DNA from: Acanthacorydalis orientalis | Lineage: Eukaryota; Arthropoda; Insecta; Megaloptera; Corydalidae | Length of the DNA: 64,000 nucleotides | Assembly: GCA_034766995.1 (NCBI GenBank) | Contig: CM068316.1 | Span: forward strand, 24,380,106 to 24,444,105 | Direction: 5' to 3' | In this document: piece after piece, positions 50,761-62,849 of the stretch | Numbering within the stretch: position 1 is the stretch's first letter | How the letters are laid out: each line of letters begins with the position of its first letter | Program-made: the position numbers and the translations under genes | The notes under the pieces: model-generated | Told to the model about the DNA's origin: nothing | What the model saw: only the letters and a program-made list of their open reading frames with translations | The model's database searches: none

Positions 50761-51566
50761 ATCACTGTACAGATAATCAAGTTATAACCTTGAAAATTTT
50801 ACAGATATTCCATTCTTGCGCATGCGCAAATATGTTAATTCGAGACTATTTAGCACAATCATTGTAGGTTGCCTAACGAAACCGTCGTTATCCTCGATAA
50901 CGATTTCAACATCGCCAATCTAATCTTAACAAAAAAAAAAATCTTCTCAACTTCAATGTATATTCCGATCAATATTGATGTTTTAATACAGTAATTGGTA
51001 AAATTTGTACAGCCTCTGCGATAATTTTAACATGTAAAACATCGAAAATCTATGAACCTGAATCAATCACAGTGTACGATAAGAAATCAGTGTTTTAAAT
51101 GTTTTCTATCTTTCTACAAAACATACGAGCTATTTTATTCATTTATACATGTTGTCAGATCATATTCAAATAATTCTAGCAATTCAATTACTGTAATTCT
51201 TTATCATAAAATTTAAAATTTAGACGTTATAACATTTTATTTACGTTTATATAAGTAAGCATTTAAATATAAGCATACAACCCAAGGTGTTACAACTAAT
51301 ACCTGTGATCAGACGCTGATAATCTCAAATATTGACACATCCTAAAATCCCAAATAATTAACTACAATGTTTCTAATTTTCATACGTAGAAAAGTATTTT
51401 TATATTTATCAATTATCTAGATTCTTTCAAAAGTCTTCATTATATCTAAAAACATTAAGCAATGTACTTCATATTTGAAAATATAATGAAGACAGGAAAT
51501 AAAAAAGTATATTAATTTCTCGACTATAATAGTAATAACACATCTTACAGCAAGTAAATATAAAAT
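50761..51566. other. Intergenic DNA with a GC-richer start
   Basis: 50800-50935 has CpG-containing words, a hairpin CGTTATC-CTC-GATAACG near 50891 and the palindrome listed separately. The rest is plain AT-rich DNA. Confidence 0.45.
50816..50829. promoter_or_regulatory. Perfect TTGCGCATGCGCAA palindrome
   Basis: It contains TGCGCATGCGCA, the consensus for NRF-1/Ewg family transcription factors. In such AT-rich DNA it stands out, but no gene start is visible nearby, so function is unproven. Confidence 0.3.
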
Positions 51567-51567
51567 A

Positions 51568-51627
<60 letters not shown>

Positions 51628-51653
51628 AATATATATAGAGAGAGAGAGAGAGA
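51567..51653. repeat. (TA)n followed by (GA)n
   Basis: TA tract passing into a GAGAGA run. Confidence 0.95.
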
Positions 51654-51710
51654 TCTCGCCTCCTTTTCGCTGCGCTCATCAACCTCCGGGTTCGCTGCAC
51701 TCGCCCACTT
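51654..51710. other. Short GC-rich block with TTCGCTGC(A/G)CTC twice
   Basis: TTCGCTGCGCTC (51666) and TTCGCTGCACTC (51691) occur 25 bases apart, with CAACCTCCGGG between. The composition is unlike anything around it. It could be part of a SINE, an expansion unit, or foreign DNA; none can be shown. Confidence 0.4.
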
Positions 51711-51804
51711 GTCAATTATAAATATGTTCATGTAACCGAATAAAACTATTGTTCATATTTGGGTATAATGGAAACCTCGTTCCAAATATATGTCGACGTT
51801 ATGG

Positions 51805-51805
<1 letters not shown>

Positions 51806-51842
<37 letters not shown>
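51806..51842. repeat. (TA)n microsatellite
   Basis: TA tract. Confidence 0.95.
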
Positions 51843-51844
<2 letters not shown>

Positions 51845-51921
51845 TATATCTATATAAACATTCTGGGAGATAGATTATTTTTTGCAACATGTTTTATAGA
51901 GTTCTTGTTGATAACTTTGAT

Positions 51922-51923
51922 TA

Positions 51924-51982
<59 letters not shown>

Positions 51983-51996
51983 ATGTGTGTGTATTT
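51922..51996. repeat. Compound (TA)n(GT)n microsatellite
   Basis: TA tracts, then GT repeats. Confidence 0.95.
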
Positions 51997-52318
51997 ATGG
52001 CTCGGTTGATGTATGTATGTAAATATAATTAGTATGGCGACCAAAACAAAAAGTATAACAACATCATTTTCACATTCCTTTTAATTTATTTTCAAACTAT
52101 GTACATCCGTTAATTTCAAGCTAAGATACACTAAATTTCGCGAACGTATTGAAGAATTGAGCACACGACTCTACTTTTAGTTGAAAATATAACTTTATTA
52201 AAAAAAGATATATATATTTTTCTTAAAGATTTAATTCATAAATAATTTTGTAATGTATTCTATAACATAATAATATTTATCCACTTACACTATTCAGACC
52301 GCTATAACATTGGAACTA

Positions 52319-52321
<3 letters not shown>
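51997..52321. other. AT-rich spacer
   Basis: No supported feature. Confidence 0.6.

Positions 52322-52384
<63 letters not shown>
52322..52384. repeat. (TA)n microsatellite
   Basis: Uninterrupted TA. Confidence 0.95.
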
Positions 52385-52386
<2 letters not shown>

Positions 52387-52680
52387 AACTAGATACAAAC
52401 ACCTAAATATGAACTTTCAGACAAATGTTAAAGCATAATGATAGGTCCTCGCACATTTTTCATATAACACGCCATTGGAACATCTTAACGCCACACACAT
52501 TTCAGTTTAGTGAATTATAAACACAGAGCACGTAAAATAAACATGTTTCATGAAATTAACCATATGGATTATTTGAATACGACTTGATAATATGGCTAGC
52601 TAAACCAGAGATTATTTAAAAGTTGATGCATGTTTATTATATTATTTTAGTTCGTTACAAAATTTTATAGCATATTTGTA

Positions 52681-52731
<51 letters not shown>
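52681..52731. repeat. (TA)n microsatellite
   Basis: Uninterrupted TA. Confidence 0.95.
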
Positions 52732-52732
<1 letters not shown>

Positions 52733-53592
52733 ATTATAAAAGAAATTGTATTATAAGTGTAATTATCTTTATATAATTTATACAAGAAGAAAATAATATT
52801 ACTATAACTATATGCTGTAAGTGTATGAAACATTTACTTATAAAGGTACAAAACAAACGCGTTTTTAAAAGAATGTTTATTTATCAAAAAGACTAATTTA
52901 ATATTTGATTTTTTTTATATGTATCCCTATTTAATTTCATATATTAAATCATTGTATATAATTGAATGATACTGTTGTAGGGAGAACATTTATAAATTAA
53001 AAGGGTTAAGTAACAAATAAATTTGTAATAAATAAAGCTGATTGTTTTTTACTTTAAATAAATGCAATACGTGCGTTCTTCAAACTAAATTTTTCTCGCC
53101 ATAAAAATAATTCACTTAGATAGTCTTTGTCTATTTAAACCATACTACAAAATATTTCAAACTGTCCTCAAAATTATATATTAAGACACATTCAGATTAA
53201 TTCTACATTATACATTAAGTCAAGTACACTCTCAGGTAACAAATAAAATATCTAGACACAATAACTACAGATACAATGATTCTCCACTTGCCTATTTATT
53301 AAAAAATAAGGATTCTTTACTATATAATAGTATAAGACCATAAATTAAACGCACGTACAGATTTTCCTTCTTTCTTTAATTATTTGCAAGTAAAAAAAAA
53401 ACTCTAATATGTTACGAACAAAAAAATAAATTTGATATGAGATAAAATACAGTTTTTTTTATAATAGTGCTTTTAGTCATATTTGTGAACAACACAAAAT
53501 AAGTACAAAAAATCAAAAAATATTGTATGTTGGTACTATTAATATCTCAATTTTTTTAAATTATATACAGATTTATGGAGTAATATCTTCTT

Positions 53593-53595
<3 letters not shown>
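52732..53595. other. AT-rich spacer
   Basis: GGTTAAGTAACAAATAAA near 53003 recalls the TTACTTAACC motif of the 8.6-9.1-kb cluster. Nothing else supported. Confidence 0.5.

Positions 53596-53634
<39 letters not shown>
53596..53634. repeat. (TA)n microsatellite abutting a MITE
   Basis: TA tract that ends at the left end of copy D. Confidence 0.95.
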
Positions 53635-53637
<3 letters not shown>

Positions 53638-53832
53638 TGATTCTATTTAGACTTCCACATGAAAATATTAAAAAACACAAAAATTAAAAAAAGCTTATTA
53701 TTATTATTTAGTATTTTATTTCAATTATATTTAAGTATCGAACTGAATTAAAATACCAACTAAAAAATACCATATTTTTTTTAATTTTTTCGTTTTTTAA
53801 TACTTTCAAGTGGAAATCTAAATTGAATCATC
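53635..53832. mobile_element. Palindromic MITE, copy D
   Basis: 198 bp. GTATGATTCTATTTAGACTT and its inverted partner CTAAATTGAATCATC bound it. Inner arms CCACATGAAAATATTAAAAA and TTTTTTAATACTTTCAAGTGG pair, and the centre (AGTATTTTATTTCAATTATA against TGAATTAAAATACCAACTAA) is also roughly symmetrical. A TA tract abuts the left end and TATATATATAA follows the right end. Confidence 0.85.
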
Positions 53833-54627
53833 TTATATATATATAATCGTGTGTGTGTATGTGGGTGTGTATATGTGTACAAGCACGTTTGCGGCACAAT
53901 TATACTGCTATTAAATGTATCCTATTTACTATATTGAAAAAATAAACTATAATTAGAATTTTTTAATTTTTTTTTTGACACGAATTTATTAAAAAATTAT
54001 TAATATTGTTAATTTACTCATCTAAAATCAATCTCTGTTGATAGTTTAATTGCACAAATAAGGCGTAAGACAATCATTTCGCAAATAAATTTATAATTGG
54101 CCAAGAAAAAAAATTGTTCCATTAACAATTCAGTAGAATTGTTAAAATGCATCATAATTCTAATGTTCATTTTGAGATAAAAGTGCTAGTTATTTACAAT
54201 AATAATTAAATCATTAAATTAAAAAAATACTAAATTACTAAAAAAAAATAATTATATAATTTTGTGTTTCTTTTTATTTTTTTAAAGTTGCAGTAATTTT
54301 ATTAAATACCATTTGTAAAAAAGTAAAGATATATTGATGTCAATTAGATAACTATTTTACACTATAATATAGTTTAACTACATAATAACAATATAATAAT
54401 TATTAAACTATATAACAATTACATGGTTCAGAAGAAATAATCTGGATGTTGACAATTGTCTAAATATCAAATTATTCACCAATTACTTTGTCAGGCAACA
54501 CATGGCTTTATTTAGTAGCGGTAGTATAGTATATTTATTCAATACGTCATTCGTAGTTACATTTTACAAACTATATATTTACACTGGATGTACCCTGTTG
54601 AAGCCTGTTCTATACGAAAATCAAATA
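53833..54627. other. AT-rich spacer with a short TG-rich run
   Basis: GTGTGTGTATGTGGGTGTG lies near 53850. No genes. Confidence 0.6.
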
Positions 54628-55901
54628 GAAGGGTCGTTCGATAAGTTTGATAAATTTCTATGAGATGGCGCCACTATTCATTTGGTAACGTCACAGCTAT
54701 CAATGCCAGTTTTCAAACTAGCACAGGCGAAATTTCAGCCAGGAGTGGCGTTGTTCACGTTATACAGACGTTTAAAGCGACCATTGTAATAGTTACCGAA
54801 ACATTGGAAAAAAATGTGTCCCGTGCACTGATAAAATATTTTTATTTGAAAAAGTGGACAACCGCCCAAACAAAAATGGAGTTGAATGAAGTTTATGGGG
54901 ATTCGGCACCTGAAGATTGTTTATTTCTGAATAAATGAGTCTAAACGTGGCCAAACATGTACTGAAAATGAAGCGTGCTCTGAAACGCCCAGTTGAGGTC
55001 ATAACGACACATATCGTTGAAATAATCCATAGTATCGTTATGGAAGACCGTCGAGTGAAAATGTGAAAGATTTCTGAGACTGTAGGCATCTCAATTGGAC
55101 GAGTGCACAATATTCTGCAAGAAAAATTGCTCATGAAAAAGCTGTGCGCGCGACGAATACCGCGATACTGTCGACCAAAAATGCACACAAAAAAACATTT
55201 AAACCCAGTGTTTGGCGATGTATAATCGTAATCCACAGGATTTTTCATCGATTCGTCACCGTGGATGAAATATGAAACCACCACTATACACTTGAATCAC
55301 AGCAACAGTCAAAATAATGAATAACGACTAGTAAAAATACCTCGAAGAAAATGAAGACCATTTAGTTAGCTGGGAAGGTGATAGCCACTGTTTTTTAGAT
55401 TCCCAAAGAATCATCCAGATCAACTACTTAACGAAGGGAAAAACGATAAAGAAGCCTATTATGGAACATTATTGGACCGTTTGAAAAAAGAGTTGAAACA
55501 ACGGCCAAGATTGGTGTACAGAAAAGTGCTCTTTCATCAAGACAAAGCGCCGTCTCACAAATCGACTGTTGCAATAGTAAAATTCTACGAATTAGACTTC
55601 GAATTGATTCATCATCTACCCTATTATCCAGACTTAGCCCGTGCGACTTCTTCGTCTTCCCAAACTTGAAAATTTAACTCGGTGGGAAGAAATTCTTGTC
55701 GAATGAGTATGTCACTGTCATCGTCAATGCATATATTGCAGACACTGGGAAAAGATTCTTTTCCAACAGGATAAAAAAAATGTAAATTCGCTAGACCAAG
55801 TATATAGCTCTCAATGGAGACTATGTTAAGAAATAAAATCGATTTTTTCCAAAAAACGGTGTTTAACTTGCTTTTTTATCATATTTATCAATTATTTTCC
55901 T
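54628..55901 (+). mobile_element. Irritans-like mariner, family 2, copy 1
   Basis: Left end GAAGGGTCGTTCGATAAG after TA at 54626-54627; the right end near 55901 (TTATCAATTATTTTCC) is badly worn. The coding relic starts EKNVSRALIKYFYLKKWTTA near 54805 and continues NEVYGDSAP. After frameshifts ISIGRVHNILQEKLLMKKL and RRIPRY follow (55085-55170). The catalytic core appears as VDETWNHHYT-like sequence near 55255 and as VLFHQDKAPSH (55525-55560, with Lys in place of the usual Asn). LPYYPDLA lies near 55620, with a worn C-terminus to about 55800. Multiple frameshifts and stops are present. The 163-codon minus-strand frame at 54793-55284 is a shadow of this relic. Confidence 0.85.
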
Positions 55902-56879
55902 ATGAACCAAATATTTAACCAACTTCTTCGAGAAATTAGAAATTAGTTATTTAGAAATGTGTCAGTATATTTAAATGGTGATTGTCACCAATATGATGCA
56001 TTTTGGAGATATTTTATTACTAAAAACCGAATATGTATAAATCATATTGAAATAAAAAGTAAAATTTAAGTAAATAAAGTGGAACTTATATTTTTGGAAT
56101 TCTTAATTTGGAGCGATACTGTAAAAATATGTGAAGTTTGATGCTAAAGAGTGTACTTGTTACTGGGAAATACTGCCGAATAAACGGCACCTATTAATTC
56201 ATCGCACTGGTTTAGAAATATTTTTTTTAATTGTTAGAATAGTCCGCCAAGTAATGTTTAAATCATTTATACTAACCATTCCATATTTCATATCTTGCTC
56301 CTTCAACCAACCAAAATATTGATCCATTCGAAGATAATTTCAGAAATTATTATTTCATCGCAGACCAATTATTGAAGGGAGCAGTCGTTGTATGGTAGGT
56401 TGCTAAATTGGATAGTGTTTTATTCAACATTATCCGTTGATTGAATGAAGTAAATATATTGATAAGCAGAGAGACCAAAATATACTAAGGTATTAATTTT
56501 TGAAAATAGGCTGTAAATACTACATTTTTTCTGTCGCTTGCTTACGCCATTTTTTGCCAGTAAACAATAAAATATTAATAATAAATATATAATAATAGTA
56601 GGTATATTTATTCATATTATTATTTGCTTTATAATGGTTTTAAAATATATTAAACAGATTTTTTAATTGAAAAAAATACATCTCTATAATAGAAGATTTC
56701 TATCATCGATTAAAAATGAGTTTACAGTAATATCTAAACAAAACCCGTTATTCTTTCTTTAAAAAATCATAAATATCTTCAATAAATAACACAAAAGTAA
56801 ACCGTTAAGACAATCCTTTTACAGTACAATTCGTTCTTTCAAAATATTTTATCGCTTATTCTTATTTTTGTGTAATTGT

Positions 56880-56880
<1 letters not shown>
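55902..56880. other. Spacer DNA
   Basis: A 63-codon frame at 56131-56322 and a less AT-rich patch at 56130-56410 match nothing I recognise. Confidence 0.5.

Positions 56881-56930
<50 letters not shown>
56881..56930. repeat. (TA)n microsatellite, left flank of a mariner
   Basis: TA tract ending exactly at the element's left terminus. Confidence 0.95.
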
Positions 56931-56934
<4 letters not shown>

Positions 56935-57833
56935 CTTCATGCATAAGTTCTCCGCGTTTTTGTTTTCCATGGAAACAGTGCTTTGGAAAGAAATTTGTTT
57001 GACATATGTTAATGTCATTTTAATATCACTGTATTGTTTTACTTAATACTTCTTGAATTTTTCAATTTATAGAAAGTTTGTGTTAAGAGTTGACTAAGAA
57101 AAATAGAGTGTCAAATATAAAGAAACGAACATTTCCGACATATACATTTGGTTGAGTTTAACCGAGGAGTTGAGATATCATCAAAGATAGCTAGAACCCA
57201 TTTCTAGCGTTTACAGGGAGACGCCATTGGAGAAAGTAATGCACGAAAATAGTTTGCTCGTTTCAAAGGGAGCTATTTTGACATGAATGATTCATCACAT
57301 TCAAGAAGACCACCACCCGACTCTGAGGAAGACCATTTAAACGCTTTAATTTACGATGATCCACGTCAATCAATACTACCGAGATTTATTACCAATAATT
57401 CCGTCGCCTTGAGGCCGAAATTCCCGAAAAACGAACTGGAAGACGGCATGAAATGATTTTTTAGTATGATAATGTCCGTCCGCATTCTGCTTACATTACA
57501 AAAGCGGGTATTCAAGAACTTGGTTGGAGAATAATTCCACATCCGCCTTATTCTCCTGATCTTGCTCCATCCGATTTTCGTCTTTTCCGCTCTCTACCCA
57601 ACAATCTCCAAGGAATCTCCTTTAATAATGACGTTGCTCCTCAGAATTGGCTTGACTACTTCTTCGCCTCACTCATCGAATTTCTTCAGGCGTGGAATTG
57701 AAAAACGACCAAAACGTTGAGAGAAAATCGTGACACATGGAGAAGAATATATTATTTATTAATTTATGTATTTTGTTTATTTAAAAAATAAATTTTAAAT
57801 TTAATAAAAATGCTACGAACTTACGCATCAACT

Positions 57834-57835
<2 letters not shown>
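56931..57835 (+). mobile_element. Internally deleted mariner of a fourth type inside a TA tract
   Basis: 905 bp. The left end TTGGCTTCATGCATAAGTTC and the inverse of the right end, TTGAGTTGATGCGTAAGTTC, form a terminal repeat of about 35 bases. (TA)n lies on both sides. The N-terminal relic reads FRHIHLVEFNRGVEISSKIA, then GDAIGESNARK and FARFKGSYFDMND, and on to EEDHLNALIYDDPRQS (57130-57375). It then jumps to a second catalytic-site region DNVRPHSAYITKAG, PHPPYSPDLAPSDFRLFRSL (57470-57600) and a worn C-terminus near 57720. The segment with the first catalytic Asp is deleted, so the copy is inactive. Confidence 0.85.

Positions 57836-57917
<82 letters not shown>
57836..57917. repeat. (TA)n(GT)n microsatellite, right flank of the mariner
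   Basis: TA tract beginning at the element's right terminus, then a GT run. Confidence 0.95.
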
Positions 57918-58732
57918 AATTGTATATTTAATTATGTAAATATTTATTGATTCTAATTAATTTTGAGTTGATTTCTATTTTTATGCGTTTAAAAAAATGC
58001 CTTTATTAACAGATATTTGAAATAAAAATACTGGACATGAATGAGATAATTTTTTAAAATTGTTTTTTTTAATTTCTGTGTTTTATTATTATAAATTAAT
58101 AAGTTAAACATTTCATTTACTGTGATGTCGCTTTTTGTACATTTATATATTCAACACTTTGTGGATATAATTAGAAAAAGAATGTGTAAAATATGAGACA
58201 AAATAATTATAATTGGCAGTAAAGAAATATACATTTATAGCATTCGTTTTCAATTCATATAAACAGTAAAAGAAACGTTGTTATGATCACAATCGTAGAT
58301 AGAGAGACGTATTAATCGTGAATTGGGTTGCCATAATGTAAACTAAACACGAATTATTACCGGCTGTGTTGGTGTTGCCATTAAATATTGTACAATATGT
58401 GTTCTGTACATTTGTTTGTTTACTAAATAAAAAAATATCTTTTAATCGTTTTTACAATATTTTCACATTCTTATAATAGTTTTTTGTAAATCAATTTCAG
58501 TGAAATGTGTTCAATATTATAATTCAATATCCTTCGAATATCACAAATGTCAAATTATACATTGATTGATCACTCTTTCAGACATTTTATAAATAGTTAA
58601 ATACAATGTTAATATAATTGTTTTCACAATGTTCAACCATTTATTTCATACTACTTTTTTTTATACTAATTGGTTTTATAAGTGTTATACCAGAGATTAA
58701 TTGGTAGGTTATTTATTGAATATATTTAGATT

Positions 58733-58736
<4 letters not shown>
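57918..58736. other. AT-rich spacer
   Basis: No supported feature; 58260-58400 is slightly less AT-rich. Confidence 0.55.

Positions 58737-58774
<38 letters not shown>
58737..58774. repeat. (TA)n at the 3' end of the RTE fragment
   Basis: TA tract directly joined to the retrotransposon's 3' end (minus strand). Confidence 0.95.
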
Positions 58775-58777
<3 letters not shown>

Positions 58778-59739
58778 AATCCACTGCTGGATAAAGGCCT
58801 CTTCCATGATTTTCCATTTTGTACGATTCAGTGCCTCTCTTTTCCACAGTTTACCAAGAAAGTTTTTAATATCCTTATCCCATCTGTTCATTGGTCTCTT
58901 TCTCGGTCTTTTCATATTCCTTGGTTCCCAATCAATAATTTCTCTTGTCCATCGGTTGCCTTCTCTTCTTGCGGTATGTCCTGCCCATTTCCATTTCAGA
59001 CTCTTTACTCTTCTTATTATATCTGTGACTCCTGTTTGTTTTCGTATCCATTCTATTCTCTTTCTATCTCTTCTTGTTATTCCCAACATGCATCGTTCCA
59101 TACTTCGTTGTGTTGTTTGGAGTCTTTGAACTATTTTGGCGTTAAGCACCCATGTTTCGCTGCCGTAGGTAAGGACCGGTAGTATACACTGATCGAATAC
59201 TTTTTTCTTTAAACAGAGTGGGATTGTTGATTTAAATATTGAGGCGTTTCGTCCGAAAGAGCTCCATCCCATTTTTATTCTCCTATTTACTTCTTCAGTG
59301 AATGATCCATCTCTGTTGATAAGCTGGCCTAGATAGACATATTTCGTAACTTCTTCTATTTCCGTTCCTTTTATTTCAATTTTCTTCGGACATACAAACG
59401 CATTGAACAGTACTTTTGTCTTTGTATGATTCATGTTGAGGCCGATTTTTTGACTGGCATCGTTTAGTTCTTCTATCCTCTTTTGCAACTCTTCCGGGGT
59501 ATTTGCGAAAATAACTATATCATCGGCAAACCGGAGATGGCTTAATCTTTCGCCCTTTATCTCGATTCCTTTGTCCTCCCAGTCGAGCGATTTGAATACT
59601 TCTTCCAAGGCCGCAGTAAACAATTTCGGAGAAATTGCATCTCCCTGCCTTACACCTTTCTCGATTTTTATCTTTCTTGTTTCTTCATGTAGTTTCACCG
59701 ACATCGTTGCTTTTTTATAGATGTTATCTAGCAGCTCGA

Positions 59740-59742
<3 letters not shown>
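58775..59742 (-). mobile_element. 5'-truncated RTE-clade retrotransposon with open reverse transcriptase frame
   Basis: The minus strand is open for about 320 codons of genuine RT sequence, extended at both ends by Tyr-Ile codons of the flanking TA tracts. In order: MSVKLHEETRKIKIEKGVRQ then GDAISPKLF (RT motif before the catalytic loop), LRFADDIVIFA (catalytic FADD), GLNMNHTKTKVLF, KYVYLGQLI, the long basic RTE C-terminal region with VLTYGSETWVL, ITRRDRKR and KWKWAGHTARR, and the ending FIQQWI. The endonuclease and the first RT motifs are missing, typical of 5' truncation during target-primed insertion. No stop interrupts the retained part, which suggests a young insertion. The 142-codon plus-strand frame is a shadow. 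Confidence 0.9.

Positions 59743-59783
<41 letters not shown>
59743..59783. repeat. (TA)n between RTE fragment and mariner
   Basis: TA tract joining the truncated 5' side of the RTE fragment to the left end of the next mariner. Confidence 0.95.
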
Positions 59784-59785
<2 letters not shown>

Positions 59786-61079
59786 AGGGTCGTTTGATAA
59801 GACTGGTAAATTACTACGTGATGAGGTCACCATTCATTTAGTAACGTCACGACTATCAAATGTCACTTTTCAAACAAGCATAGGCAAAATTTCAACCAGA
59901 AGCGACACGATGTTCACGTTCTACAGATATTTGAAGCGAGCATTGTAGCAGTTGCCACAAAAATGAAAAAGAAAACAAGTTCCGTACAGTGAAAAAAACA
60001 TTTTTATTTGAAAAGGTGAACGGCCGCTCAGATCAAAGCAGATTTTGATGAAGTTCATGGAGACTCTGCGCCAGCATTGAAGACTGTTTTTTTCTGGATA
60101 AATGAGTTTAAACGTGTCCGAACATGTATTGAGATGAAGCGCGCTCAGGAGTCTCAGTTAAGGTCACCACGATGGATAATGAAAAAAAATACATGGTATC
60201 GTCATAGAAGACCGCCGAATAAAAATGCGTGAGATTGCTTAGACTGTAGGCATCTCAACTGAATGAGTGCACAAAATCCTACATGAAAAACTGCACATGA
60301 AAAGTAGTATGCGCAATGGGTTCCGCGATTGTTGACTATCGATCAAAAACGCACACGAAAGGTCATTTCAACCCAGTGTTTGGCGATGTTTAATCGCAGT
60401 CCACAAGTCTTTTACGTCTACTCAACACCTTTGATAAAACATGGATCCATCACTACACACTTGAGTCGAAGCAGCAGTTAAAGCAGTAGACAACGATTAG
60501 TGAAAGGGCGCCGACAAAGGCGAAGACCGTTTTGTCGGCTGAGAAGGTAATGGCCACTGTTTTTAGGATTTGCAAGGAATCATCCTGATCAACTACTTAA
60601 AGAAGGGAAAATGGTAACAGATGCTTATTATGGAATATTAATAGACCGTTTGAAAGAAGAGCAGAAACAAAAACGGCCAAGATTGACGCACAAAAAAGTG
60701 CTCTTTCACCAAGACAACGTGCTGTCCTACAAATCGACCATCGTAAGAGCAAAATTGAACGAATTAGGTTTTGAATTGATTCTTCATCCACCCTATTATC
60801 CGGACTTAGCCCCATGCGACTTCTTCCTCTTCTCAAACTTGAAAATTTAGCTCAATGGGAAGAAATTCTCGTCGAATTAGGATGTCATCACCGTCGTCAA
60901 TGCGTATTTTGTAGACTTTGAGAAAAGCAACTTTTCCGACAGGATGAAAAAATTAGAAATTCGCTGGACTAAGTGTATAGCCTTGTTATAATAAAGACTA
61001 TGTTGAGAGATAAAATCGATTTTTTTCAAAAAAACGGTGTTTAACTTGCCTTTTTTCCATACTTATCAAACGACCCTCG
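59784..61079 (+). mobile_element. Irritans-like mariner, family 2, copy 2, complete with both ends
   Basis: 1296 bp. Left end AGAGGGTCGTTTGATAAG and right end CTTATCAAACGACCCTCG are inverted repeats, with TA at 59782-59783 and 61080-61081. The coding relic covers the whole transposase: TVKKHFYLKRxTAAQIKA and DEVHGDSAPALKTVF, EDRRIKMREIA, HNILHEKLHMK, HYTLESKQQ (60445-60480) after a damaged first Asp site, KGIILINYLKKGKMVTDAYY, VLFHQDNVLSYKST with the second Asp, LHPPYYPDLAPCDFFLF with the third (60611-60850), and VVNAYFVDFEKSNFSDRMKK near 60910-60960. Several frameshifts and an early stop after SNLKI make it inactive. It is better preserved than the 54628 copy. Confidence 0.9.
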
Positions 61080-61559
61080 TACCACCGCATGGCTCGGCAT
61101 ATATTCATTTTCTAATATTCACTGTAAATTTGTATTCTAAGCGCTTAAAATTTCATCATAAGTAAAAACAACGAATTAATATTTAAAAACTTTGGTAGCC
61201 AAACAACTAAATAGTCTTTATCAACGCTATTAATAGCTATTTTAAATAAATTCATTCATTTTTCTCGATCAAATATTTTAAAAAAAATCAATTAGGTTTT
61301 ACTCCATAGTCTATTTATTATTTAGCTAATAACAATCGCCCATTTTTTCCAATATTTTAATTTTTATACTTATATTTTTGCTCATGCTTGATAATTTAGA
61401 TATTATCAGTTGACTCAGTTTTTCTCAAATTTAATTCCCTTTAAGAAATATCTTCTTTCAGCCACAAGCACAAAAAAATCTAATCAAATTTGTTCAAAAA
61501 ATGATTATTAGTTACCTTATATTCTTGCTTTTATATGTATTTTAATGGATATATCGTCA
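61080..61559. other. AT-rich spacer
   Basis: No supported feature. Confidence 0.6.
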
Positions 61560-61706
61560 TTTTCAGAACGTCAATGCACTGAAAAGATTTTCTGTATCTT
61601 GATGCTCTGAAGAGTGGCATTGCTATCAAAATGCGTAAAGCAACTATTAAAAATAATTAATAATAATTTATTGAATATTTTTGACCTGAAAATGTTTTGT
61701 AGAGTA
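61560..61706 (+). mobile_element. Short repeat family member
   Basis: TTTTCTGTATCTTGATGCTC, GTGGCATTGCTATCAAAATG, AAAAATAATTAATAATAATT and TTGAATATTTTTGACC are the family blocks shared with 30841, 31008, 32798 and 42612. Confidence 0.55.
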
Positions 61707-62849
61707 AAGAATTGAAGGCAAACATTTGTTCACATTCATTTGCAGCTATTTCCAATTTCTTTCCAATGTCCAATGTTCATTCAAATTAAAAACTACTTGT
61801 AAATAATTGATAGAATTTATTATTTACACTTATTCTTTATTAAATATCATTTTTTCTTTAACATTTTATACTTTTCTTGTTAACAATTATAATTTATTTT
61901 TCTATTATTTTTAAATTTATTTATTTCACATAATATTTCTGTAATTTATTCAACACTTTTTGTACTTTTACACTTGATTAAGACATTAGTAATATGCCAT
62001 CCTCGTATTAAGAAGGATTGGTTTTTGTATTTACAATATTTGGTGCGTGTGTATTTGTTTTAACCAACTGTTTTAACAGATCATTAACATACAGTGTAAA
62101 TGAATATTGTGGACAACTCACGCCCTTGTTTTAACTTTATTAAAATACGGAAATTATTATATTACTTTCATTAAATTAAATTTTATTATCGACAAACTGT
62201 TTTTGAATGCTTCATAGTTTCTTTGGATATTTTTTTTGTTTTAATTTGTTCTGTAATTGTTATCTGTTGAATGTATTACAATGATTTTCTATGGCGATAA
62301 AAAATCTGAACAATTTTTGTCTCTTTTCTATGAGTTAATATAAAAATATTTTCAATATTTGTTTCTTTAGGTTTGTACTTTCTCCTGAATACTACTTGTA
62401 TTTTTTTATTTTTTATGATATATTTAGCTATCGTAATTAAATTGAATTATATTTTTATCTTAACTCTAATTCATTCTAAACTTTTTCTGTCATGTATTTT
62501 ACAATAATCGCATTTTACATTGTAGCTTTAATCTGTTTAAGTAATCATTCTTTTTTTAAGATTTCCAATATTTTTGCAACAGTTCCCTTGAAAGGTCCAG
62601 TGTTTTTTTAATTCATTTGACATTAGAAACCATTTTATAGGATTTTAATACATTCCACTCATTTTCCCGGACAATATATAAGTTTAAAATATTTTTCATT
62701 TTTTTTGCTAGAATTTTTTTATATTATTGTTCTTAATGTTCTTAAAAATTTAGAAAATCTTTAACAATTGATAGGTTGTTGGATGCACATGGCTTTACCT
62801 CTAATATTTTCTCTCAATTTCACGTTTTTAACCTATATTTCTCTCTAAA
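61707..62849. other. AT-rich spacer
   Basis: No gene, RNA gene or recognisable transposon protein. Confidence 0.6.

Noticed and set aside
54793..55284. A 163-codon minus-strand open frame
   Set aside because: It is antisense to a mariner transposase relic whose plus-strand motifs are recognisable.
58701..59129. A 142-codon plus-strand open frame rich in Ser, Leu and Phe
   Set aside because: It is antisense to the clear RTE reverse transcriptase frame; the minus strand has the motifs.
62030..62130. A possible exon in the less AT-rich patch near 62050
   Set aside because: No open frame with splice sites and no recognisable peptide.
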